From NCBI GenBank assembly GCA_964560145.1, contig CAZLKS010000028.1, positions 1 through 10,072 of the forward strand: a DNA stretch of 10,072 nucleotides, given 5' to 3'. Every line of letters begins with the position of its first letter. Position 1 is the first letter of the stretch. Made by a program: the position numbers and the translations under genes. Positions 6,086 to 10,072 of this stretch are shown one piece after another. Source of the stretch: JAHFLF01 sp964560145 (GTDB lineage: Bacteria; Patescibacteriota; Minisyncoccia; UBA6257; 1-14-0-10-44-23). A model generated the notes under the pieces. That model was not told the DNA's origin and made no database searches. It saw only the letters and a program-made list of their open reading frames with translations.

Positions 6086-7240
6086 CTAGCGAATCTCCGC
6101 ACCAAACTGCTTTCTTGTTTCTTCAATCACTTTGTTTTGAATCGGATCGATTTCCTCCGTCTTAAGCGTACGTTCAATACTCCGATAAACGATATGGTAA
6201 GCGTAACTGATTCTATCCGCCCCGAATTTTTTATCATTCTCGTATTTATCCAGCAAAGACACCTCCTCAACCATATCACCACCGATATCCCGAATTAAGT
6301 CGAAGTAGTTATTGGGTACGAAAGACTTTGGCACAATAAACGAAATGTCGCGACTAATTGCTGGGAACTTACTCACCTCTTTGTAGACTGTCCCAAGCTT
6401 AAGCTGTTTCTTGACGCGCTCATCAGTTGACCAAAGTAGACGGATGTCTGGCAGCTGCATACCCACCATAGCGAGTCTCTCTAAACCAAAACCGAAAGCC
6501 CAGCCGGTGTAGTTTTGAACGCCAAAATTGGCGAGAACGCTTTCGCGAGGCACGCCAGAGCCAAGCATTTCCAGCCACTTGCCGTCTTTTTCGATTTCCA
6601 TTTCCATGGAGGGGTCGGTGTACGGGAAAGTATCTTTATTAAACCGGTTCTTGACCTCAGCACCGAAGAGACAGTGCGAGATGTCAGTGAGTACGTGTTT
6701 GAGTTTTTCTTGCCACTCAAGACCGATTGACGCTTTATCCGTCCCGTTCATCGGTGCGAACCAAGCACCACCAAACTGGTGGAAAACGTTCATGTGGCGA
6801 TTATCGATTTCGTCCTTGCGATAAACCTTGCCGTAACAAATTGCACCAAACGATTCGCCGCGTTTTATTTTTTCTTGAATTTCCGGCAGCGTTAAGTAGT
6901 AGTACCAAAAGACCGTGTCATGGGTACGCAGAATGTTTTCCTCGTCAACGTAATAGGTATCGCTTTTACTACGGGCGGCATGCCCTGGAGGCATATTAAA
7001 AAGGTCAAAGGTGATATGAGCCGGAACAATCTCCGGAATTTTAATAATGTCCAGATTCTTGAGACTTGGAGCCTCGATAGCCTTCTGCACGATAGCATAA
7101 AGTGGAGAATCCGGTGTTCGGGAAAGATCCGGCATCGCCATAAAGCGACGCATACGAACAGCCTCAGCGTCAGTTCGTTTATTTAGTACTTCGAGCGCTT
7201 CTTTCTCTTCTGGAACAGTAATGACAATTTCTTTATGCAT
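6086..7240 (-). CDS. single-chain phenylalanyl-tRNA synthetase, PheS core fused to FDX-ACB domain (mitochondrial-type)
   Basis: Charges tRNA-Phe. At 384 aa it has the class II PheS-type catalytic core: MPPGHAARSKSDTYYV (83-98), motif 2 GKVYRKDEIDNRHMNVFHQ (137-155), FPYTDPSMEMEI (205-216), GKWLEMLGSG (220-229) and motif 3 GWAFGFGLERLAM (246-258). The N-terminal tRNA-binding coiled coil of ordinary bacterial PheS is absent; the first 75 residues are short and divergent. Residues about 289-384 are an FDX-ACB anticodon-binding domain: KFPAISRDISFIV, DLIRDIGGDMVEEVSLLDKY, YRSIERTLKTEEID and GAEIR at the end. In ordinary bacteria this domain sits at the end of PheT. The order matches monomeric mitochondrial PheRS, and the GGDMVEEVSLLDKY and GWAFGFGLERLAM blocks resemble that protein. 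No editing domain is present. There is no Shine-Dalgarno site. I withhold the symbol pheS because the protein is not an ordinary alpha subunit. Confidence 0.93.
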   Translation of the reverse strand: MHKEIVITVPEEKEALEVLNKRTDAEAVRMRRFMAMPDLSRTPDSPLYAIVQKAIEAPSLKNLDIIKIPEIVPAHITFDLFNMPPGHAARSKSDTYYVDEENILRTHDTVFWYYYLTLPEIQEKIKRGESFGAICYGKVYRKDEIDNRHMNVFHQFGGAWFAPMNGTDKASIGLEWQEKLKHVLTDISHCLFGAEVKNRFNKDTFPYTDPSMEMEIEKDGKWLEMLGSGVPRESVLANFGVQNYTGWAFGFGLERLAMVGMQLPDIRLLWSTDERVKKQLKLGTVYKEVSKFPAISRDISFIVPKSFVPNNYFDLIRDIGGDMVEEVSLLDKYENDKKFGADRISYAYHIVYRSIERTLKTEEIDPIQNKVIEETRKQFGAEIR

Positions 7241-7272
7241 AAAAATGTGTGATGTATTATTCCCCTACCCGA

Positions 7273-7299
7273 TCAGCTAGCTGACTACCTACCTGACTA
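7273..7299. promoter_or_regulatory. palindrome and direct repeat upstream of the Phe-tRNA synthetase gene
   Basis: TCAGCTAGCTGA (7273-7284) is a perfect 12-bp palindrome. CTGACTA occurs at 7281-7287 and again at 7293-7299, a 12-bp period. Both lie in the 92-bp gap between tRNA-Met and the synthetase start, upstream of a possible -10 (TAATAC, minus strand) 13 bases before the ATG. They could be an operator; nothing identifies a binding protein. Confidence 0.35.
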
Positions 7300-7332
7300 A
7301 TTGTCTATCCGCCCGCTGTTTCTCTGCCCTAG

Positions 7333-7405
7333 TACCAGGGGTGGGAATCGAACCCACACTCTCCGCGTTATGAATGCGGGGCTTTGACCATTAAGCTACC
7401 CTGGC
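7333..7405 (-). tRNA. tRNA with CAU anticodon, elongator tRNA-Met (or tRNA-Ile2)
   Basis: Minus-strand cloverleaf: acceptor GCCAGGG with CCCTGGT (G1-U72 wobble, six Watson-Crick pairs), D-stem GCTT/AAGC, anticodon stem CCGCA/CGCGG with an A31-C39 mismatch, loop TTCATAA (anticodon CAT), variable loop AGAGT, T-arm GTGGG/CCCAC around TTCGATT, discriminator A. CCA is not encoded. C11-G24 and the lack of GC pairs at 29-31/39-41 exclude an initiator. A CAU tRNA modified to lysidine and charged with isoleucine cannot be ruled out from sequence alone. The D-arm contains the stop codon of the upstream open frame. Confidence 0.9.
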
Positions 7406-8086
7406 TTTTGCTTTTATATTGTACAAAAAAGTATCCATTAAGCCAAGTATCTCATAAAAGAGCTCTGAACTCTTAAGGACTCGCAGTGTTAGAACTCCTA
7501 GGTATGTGTCAGCGTTTTCATACTGCTTTTCGAGACGCGTTTTAACGAAAACAGGATTGTTGAAACAGCTCAAATCAATACCGATGGCATTATGCCATTT
7601 TTCTTGGATACTATTGTATCGGTTGCGATGCATTTCATTAATGAAAACACGGCAACGTACTTTATTTTTTTCAACATTCAAAACTTCAAGCCATTTGAGA
7701 CAGGCGTTGATGATAGCAGGATTTGAATTCGTGAAATAGAACTGGCGCTTTGTTTTACTTCCTTCTCCCAGGTAAAGACCCAAACCGAGCATCAAAATAT
7801 CACGGCTGGACACCTCCCCAAGTACACTACCTGCTTTATCATGCCAATACTTGATTCTTTGCATTCGTCTTTTACTATTCATCATTGCCCCTTTCAATCT
7901 GCCGGCATAAGAACCGCTAATCATTCGATTTTCGAGTTTGACAATGTGCGCTCGCGTTAAGACAACACCCCTACACCAAATACTCACAGTACTCTTAGAA
8001 ACTCTTAAAACCTTAGCTATTCCTGAAATACTCTCGCCTCTTTTTCTCATGTCCACTGCTATCCTTCGTTCATTAGTTTTAGCCAT
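7391..8086 (-). CDS. HTH plus single-motif LAGLIDADG-like protein (probable free-standing homing-endonuclease relative)
   Basis: 231 aa. An N-terminal helix-turn-helix (about 18-38, ISGIAKVLRVSKSTVSIW) resembles resolvase/Hin-type HTH. After a basic linker comes LMLGLGLYLGEGSKTKRQF (98-116), a LAGLIDADG-like helix with E108 in the acidic position, followed by an alternating strand/helix region to the end. One motif implies a homodimer. Free-standing proteins of this build are usually selfish DNA or transcription factors related to homing enzymes; activity is not shown. Its last five codons and TAA stop lie inside tRNA-Met, and its tail overlaps that tRNA's promoter, so its natural C-terminus may have been replaced at insertion. 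It lies between two CAU tRNAs, next to a duplicated tRNA-fMet end. Its promoter would make a leaderless mRNA; an AGAGG 11 bases before the ATG is the nearest thing to a Shine-Dalgarno site among the genes here. Confidence 0.8.
   Translation of the reverse strand: MAKTNERRIAVDMRKRGESISGIAKVLRVSKSTVSIWCRGVVLTRAHIVKLENRMISGSYAGRLKGAMMNSKRRMQRIKYWHDKAGSVLGEVSSRDILMLGLGLYLGEGSKTKRQFYFTNSNPAIINACLKWLEVLNVEKNKVRCRVFINEMHRNRYNSIQEKWHNAIGIDLSCFNNPVFVKTRLEKQYENADTYLGVLTLRVLKSSELFYEILGLMDTFLYNIKAKARVA
7418..7446 (-). promoter_or_regulatory. promoter of tRNA-Met inside the 3' end of the HTH gene
   Basis: On the minus strand TTGGCT (plus-strand 7441-7446), a 17-bp spacer and TACAAT (plus-strand 7418-7423) place the start about 5 nt before the tRNA. 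The promoter lies within the last codons of the HTH/LAGLIDADG-like gene. Confidence 0.6.
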
Positions 8087-8092
8087 AATCGC

Positions 8093-8121
8093 ATCATACC
8101 TCTACTCTTGAGTTGTCGCAA
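8093..8121 (-). promoter_or_regulatory. promoter of the HTH/LAGLIDADG-like gene, predicted leaderless
   Basis: On the minus strand TTGCGA (plus-strand 8116-8121), a 17-bp spacer, and TATGAT (plus-strand 8093-8098). Only six bases separate the -10 from the ATG, so transcription should begin at the A of the start codon. The -35 begins four bases after the duplicated terminator stem. Confidence 0.6.
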
Positions 8122-8124
8122 ATC

Positions 8125-8158
8125 AACAACAAGACGCCATTGGGGGCGTTTTGTTGTT
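8125..8158. terminator. duplicated copy of the tRNA-fMet terminator
   Basis: AACAACAAGACGCC (8125-8138) pairs with GGCGTTTTGTTGTT (8145-8158) over 14 bp with a single G-U, loop ATTGGG. Read on the minus strand the hairpin ends in TCTTGTTGTT. It is homologous to the terminator at 8302-8337, and the stem is preserved although several bases differ. It shields the HTH gene from upstream transcription. Confidence 0.7.
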
Positions 8159-8180
8159 TCATGTTGCGGGAGAGGGATTC
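8142..8180 (-). repeat. 39-bp direct repeat, copy 1: truncated tRNA-fMet 3' end plus tail
   Basis: Identical over 39 bases to 8321-8359. On the minus strand it reads GAATCCCTCTCCCGCAAC and then the sequence leading into the terminator. It starts in the T-loop of tRNA-fMet; five bases further, similarity continues with one base deleted (GGTT-GAATCCC). The rest of the tRNA is absent, so this is a tRNA fragment and cannot be functional. Confidence 0.95.
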
Positions 8181-8320
8181 AACCTTCGACTCTTGTTCGC
8201 GCCAGTCGCGCTCACAAGGTCTAGGCACCCTCTCCTTCGTCCCGATAGGTATCGGGACTCGGTCCGACGAGTTCGAATCTCTCCCCCTAATTGCAACCCA
8301 AAACAATAAAACGCCCTTGC
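8181..8320. other. 140-bp hairpin-rich insert between tRNA-fMet 3'-end copies
   Basis: No credible gene. It contains a hairpin CTTGT (8192-8196)/ACAAG (8214-8218) with an inner GCGC/GCGC stem, and a near-perfect palindrome GTCCCGATAGGTATCGGGAC (8239-8258, 9-bp arms). It also carries a plus-strand T-arm-like fragment, GAGTTCGAATCTC (8270-8282), followed by CCCCC, which looks like further tRNA debris in inverted orientation. The right part holds one arm of the fMet terminator. Confidence 0.6.
8239..8258. repeat. strong palindrome with 9-bp arms
   Basis: GTCCCGATA (8239-8247) and TATCGGGAC (8250-8258) are perfect inverted repeats with only GG between. No T-run follows on either strand, so it is not a standard terminator; it may be a protein-binding or REP-like element. 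Confidence 0.75.
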
Positions 8321-8337
8321 GGGGGCGTTTTGTTGTT
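8302..8337 (-). terminator. rho-independent terminator of tRNA-fMet
   Basis: AACAATAAAACGCCC (8302-8316) pairs with GGGCGTTTTGTTGTT (8323-8337), loop TTGCGG. The nine inner pairs are perfect. On the minus strand the stem ends GGGCGTTTTATTG, supplying the U-rich tail. It begins six bases after the tRNA. Confidence 0.85.
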
Positions 8338-8359
8338 TCATGTTGCGGGAGAGGGATTC
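8321..8359 (-). repeat. 39-bp direct repeat, copy 2: 3' end of intact tRNA-fMet plus tail
   Basis: The parental copy of the repeat at 8142-8180, 179 bases apart start to start. It covers the T-loop, the 3' acceptor strand, and the first 22 bases beyond the tRNA up to the terminator loop. Confidence 0.95.
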
Positions 8360-8414
8360 GAACCCCCGGTCTTCTGGTTATGAGCCAGACGAGATGCCAC
8401 TTCTCCATCCCGCT
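8343..8414 (-). tRNA. initiator tRNA-fMet (CAU)
   Basis: Minus-strand cloverleaf: bases 2-7 GCGGGA pair with TCCCGC, while A1 faces A72 unpaired, the initiator hallmark (usually C1-A72). D-stem GAGA/TCTC gives A11-U24, another initiator trait. The anticodon loop is CTCATAA. The anticodon stem TCTGG/CCAGA keeps two of the three conserved G-C pairs; position 29-41 is U-A. The T-arm GGGGG/CCCTC around TTCGAAT has one G-U; discriminator A. CCA is not encoded. Flanking TGGAG and CTCGTC...GAAG blocks match bacterial initiators. Confidence 0.92.
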
Positions 8415-8421
8415 GTGCTAT

Positions 8422-8449
8422 ATTATACGGATTTCTTGGTTTTCCACAA
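8422..8449 (-). promoter_or_regulatory. promoter of tRNA-fMet
   Basis: On the minus strand a perfect TATAAT (plus-strand 8422-8427) is preceded at 16 bp by TTGTGG (plus-strand 8444-8449). Seven bases separate the -10 from the mature tRNA, so the start falls at or one base before the tRNA 5' end. Confidence 0.7.
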
Positions 8450-8456
8450 GTACCTA

Positions 8457-8485
8457 TTGCACATTTCAGCGTTTTATGGTATTAT
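8457..8485 (+). promoter_or_regulatory. promoter of murD, predicted leaderless
   Basis: TTGCAC (8457-8462), a 17-bp spacer ending in TGG, and TATTAT (8480-8485): an extended -10. The start codon follows after seven bases, so the predicted start coincides with the ATG. It is back to back with the tRNA-fMet promoter. Confidence 0.65.
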
Positions 8486-8492
8486 TGACCCC

Positions 8493-9845
8493 ATGACTGA
8501 CGTGACCAAACCAAAACCAAAGAAGCAGCAAAAGATTGCAATTATCGGATTTAGCCGCGAAGGCCAGTCTATTCTTAAGTTTATTAAGAAGGCAAAGCAG
8601 TATCGCAAGGCTGAAATAACGATTCTCGATAAAAATCCCGAAATCAAGGTGCCAAGGGGCATTAAATCCATTACCGGCCCTGACTATTTAAATCATGTTC
8701 AAAACTTTCACGTTATTTTTCGTTCTCCGGGAGTCCCGTTCATGCGTCCTGAAATTCAACGAGCAATTAAGAACAATCGTGTCTGCTCAAGCGCCACAGC
8801 ACTTTTTTTTGAAGAACTACTCTCGCTCAAGAAGCGTCCGCTCATCGTCGGCGTGACTGGCACTAAAGGCAAGGGCACAACTTCAACGCTTATTTATGAG
8901 TGCCTAAAGCAGGCGAAGGTTAAAACGGTCTTGGCTGGTAACATCGGCAAGCCAATGCTTGATTGCTTAGCAGCTGCAAAAAAAGCAAAAGTTGTTATTC
9001 TCGAACTCTCGAGCTTCCAATTGCAAGACCTGAAATACTCCCCCGACATTGCCGTCGTACTCAGCGTGACCCCCGACCACATGGACGCCCATCAGTCTTT
9101 GGTTGAATATTACAATGCGAAAGCACAAATCGCCGCCCATCAAACGCGCGACGGCATACTTTACTATTTGCCAGACAACATTCCATCATCCGAAATAGCG
9201 CGTCAATCAATTGGTAAGAAGTCGCTGATTGACCCAGACCAATTCACGCTCTTCAAACAAAGCGACCTGAAGCTTCGTGGAAAACACAACTACGCCAATG
9301 CCGTTATGGCTGCTACTGTCGCCCGAACACTTGGATGTAGCGACGAAGACATCGTTAAGGCGGTAAAGAAATTCAAAGGGCTTCCCTATCGTCTCGCCCA
9401 CTCACATACTGCTAAAATCTCGCCGGCGGCCGAGGTGCACTTCTATAATGACTCAGTCGGAACTAATCCGGAAACTGCCGCAGCCGCAATCAAGTCGTTC
9501 ACTGAGCCGATGGTCTTACTGGCCGGCGGCAAAGACAAGCGACTAGACTACGGCACCCTTCGTAATGCGCTGTTCCGTTCGCCAGTCTTTGCTGTTGTGC
9601 TGTTTGGTGAGAATCGTGACAAAATAGCGGGCGGCCTGCATGGTCTACCCATTCAAATCGAGCTTAAGAATAGCTTTGAGGCGGCAATCACGACCGCTGC
9701 CACGCTTGCACGCAAAAAGGCGGTTGAGCTCAGTACGACCTCTGTGGTACTCTTTTCACCGGCAGCGGCCAGCTTTGATATGTTCAAAAGCATGTACGAC
9801 CGCGGCGAACAGTTCGACCTGATTGTCAAAAAGACAAAGATTTAG
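8493..9845 (+). CDS. murD: UDP-N-acetylmuramoyl-L-alanine--D-glutamate ligase
   Basis: Adds D-glutamate to UDP-MurNAc-L-Ala in cytoplasmic peptidoglycan synthesis, using ATP. At 450 aa it has the normal length. Domain 1 is a Rossmann fold, KIAIIGFSREGQSILKFI (14-31). Domain 2 has the P-loop GVTGTKGKGTTST (120-132), ELSSFQLQ (171-178), TPDHMDAH (193-200) and YNAKAQI (207-213), whose K210 is the expected carbamylated lysine. Domain 3 has GLPYRLAH (296-303), YNDSVGTNPETAAAAI (318-333), LLAGGKDKRLDY (342-353) and FSPAAASFDMFKSMYDRG (421-438). The usual NDSKATN reads NDSVGTN, so the lysine is replaced. The frame is open back to 8340, but that stretch is tRNA-fMet and promoter; the ATG at 8493 starts at the normal N-terminus of the family. 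It ends in TAG. Confidence 0.95.
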   Translation: MTDVTKPKPKKQQKIAIIGFSREGQSILKFIKKAKQYRKAEITILDKNPEIKVPRGIKSITGPDYLNHVQNFHVIFRSPGVPFMRPEIQRAIKNNRVCSSATALFFEELLSLKKRPLIVGVTGTKGKGTTSTLIYECLKQAKVKTVLAGNIGKPMLDCLAAAKKAKVVILELSSFQLQDLKYSPDIAVVLSVTPDHMDAHQSLVEYYNAKAQIAAHQTRDGILYYLPDNIPSSEIARQSIGKKSLIDPDQFTLFKQSDLKLRGKHNYANAVMAATVARTLGCSDEDIVKAVKKFKGLPYRLAHSHTAKISPAAEVHFYNDSVGTNPETAAAAIKSFTEPMVLLAGGKDKRLDYGTLRNALFRSPVFAVVLFGENRDKIAGGLHGLPIQIELKNSFEAAITTAATLARKKAVELSTTSVVLFSPAAASFDMFKSMYDRGEQFDLIVKKTKI

Positions 9846-9856
9846 TATCTTTATAT

Positions 9857-9881
9857 GACTCAGCTCCACAAGAGCCGAGTC
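9857..9881. repeat. hairpin between murD and tRNA-Asp
   Basis: GACTC-A-GCTC (9857-9866) pairs with GAGC-C-GAGTC (9872-9881), nine pairs with one A-C mismatch, loop CACAA. No T-run follows, so it may be a processing signal or a weak murD terminator. Confidence 0.5.
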
Positions 9882-9885
9882 ACCT

Positions 9886-9959
9886 GCGGGTGTAGCTCAG
9901 TTGGTTAGAGCGTCCCCCTGTCACGGGGAAGGTCACCGGTTCGAGTCCGGCCATCCGCG
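9886..9959 (+). tRNA. tRNA-Asp (anticodon GTC)
   Basis: Acceptor GCGGGTG (9886-9892) pairs with CATCCGC (9952-9958) with one G-U; discriminator G9959, as usual for tRNA-Asp. D-stem GCTC/GAGC; anticodon stem TCCCC/GGGGA around CTGTCAC; variable loop AGGTC; T-arm ACCGG/CCGGC around TTCGAGT with an A49-C65 mismatch. CCA is not encoded (CAT follows). No AT-rich -10 sits close upstream, so it may be transcribed with murD or from a distant start and need 5' processing. Confidence 0.93.
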
Positions 9960-9961
9960 CA
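9942..9961 (+). repeat. direct repeat, copy 1: tRNA-Asp 3' end
   Basis: CGAGTCCGGCCATCCGCGCA runs from the T-loop to two bases past the discriminator and is repeated exactly at the end of the window. Confidence 0.95.
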
Positions 9962-10052
9962 TCAAGTAGTAGACTCTCACCGGTTCCCGGTTGTCGCGAG
10001 TACGCGACACTTCGTTTTGTTGCTGCTCAAGTTCTCGCAGACAAAACGGGCG
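9962..10052. other. hairpin-rich insert between tRNA-Asp 3'-end copies
   Basis: No gene. It contains TCACCGGTTC (9977-9986), a copy of the tRNA T-stem and start of the T-loop (9933-9942); a hairpin TGTCGCG/CGCGACA with loop AGTA (9992-10009); and the inverted repeat CGTTTTGT (10013-10020)/ACAAAACG (10041-10048) with a 20-base loop. Confidence 0.6.
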
Positions 10053-10072
10053 CGAGTCCGGCCATCCGCGCA
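10053..10072 (+). repeat. direct repeat, copy 2: truncated tRNA-Asp 3' end
   Basis: Twenty bases identical to 9942-9961, starting in the T-loop. The window ends here, so the repeat may be longer. No D-arm or anticodon arm precedes it, so it is a fragment. Confidence 0.9.

Noticed and set aside
6086..7240. Ordinary PheS alpha subunit
   Set aside because: The FDX-ACB domain is in frame at the C-terminus and the N-terminal coiled coil is absent, unlike PheS.
7241..7332. T-box riboswitch controlling the PheRS gene
   Set aside because: No T-box sequence, specifier loop or terminator/antiterminator pair is present in the 92 bases.
8167..8290. A type II tRNA on the plus strand
   Set aside because: GGGAGAG and CTCTCCC could form an acceptor, but no D-arm, anticodon arm or five-pair T-stem can be drawn; it is tRNA debris.
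8142..8359. CRISPR array
   Set aside because: Only two repeat copies, each explained by a tRNA 3' end and terminator, with a 140-bp spacer and no cas genes.
8340..8492. 51-codon N-terminal extension of murD
   Set aside because: This stretch is the tRNA-fMet gene and the divergent promoters; the MurD family starts at the ATG at 8493, right after a good -10.
8094..8496. Two open frames of about 100-130 codons on opposite strands over the tRNA-fMet repeat region
   Set aside because: They are translations of tRNA pieces and hairpins (RDSN/GVRIP-like peptides typical of misread tRNA ends), with no protein character.

Overview
The window looks like a chromosomal piece of a small-genome bacterium, most likely of the Candidate Phyla Radiation (Patescibacteria); Saccharibacteria is a plausible but unproven subgroup. 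Reasons: dense single housekeeping genes with short gaps, tRNA genes without an encoded CCA end, almost no Shine-Dalgarno sites, a zinc-type NMP kinase, a LysRS with a non-standard motif 3, and a free-standing HTH/LAGLIDADG-like gene beside tRNAs. This placement is inference from sequence character; no 16S or marker phylogeny is possible here. A run of 100 Ns (3941-4040) marks a scaffold join.

Layout. 1-330: possible end of an unknown gene, a hairpin terminator, tRNA-Pro(CGG) and a bidirectional terminator. 330-3939, all on the minus strand: lysS (class II lysyl-tRNA synthetase), greA (transcript cleavage factor), a GT2 glycosyltransferase and a metallo-beta-lactamase-fold hydrolase. After the gap: an adenylate-kinase-like NMP kinase (minus) diverging from a type II NADH dehydrogenase (plus) over a 55-bp AT-rich promoter region. 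The dehydrogenase converges, with one base between stop codons, on a phenylalanyl-tRNA synthetase gene (minus). 7333-8414: elongator-type tRNA-Met, an HTH/LAGLIDADG-like gene whose last codons run into that tRNA, a truncated duplicate of the tRNA-fMet 3' end with its terminator, a hairpin-rich 140-bp insert, then the intact tRNA-fMet. murD diverges from tRNA-fMet. The window ends with tRNA-Asp followed by a second, independent tRNA 3'-end duplication.

Function. Most genes serve translation (lysS, a Phe-tRNA synthetase, four tRNAs including the initiator), transcription fidelity (greA), nucleotide balance (NMP kinase), peptidoglycan synthesis (murD), surface glycan or lipid-sugar synthesis (GT2) and quinone-linked NADH oxidation.

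The most notable points are: (1) the Phe-tRNA synthetase is a single chain with a PheS-type catalytic core and a C-terminal FDX-ACB domain, the architecture of mitochondrial PheRS; (2) two different tRNA genes (fMet and Asp) are each followed by a partial copy of their own 3' end that begins in the T-loop, as expected of attachment-site scars from T-loop-specific integration; (3) several promoters place the predicted transcription start at or within a few bases of the AUG, suggesting leaderless mRNAs; and (4) stop codons are strongly biased to TAG, with no TGA among nine intact genes.
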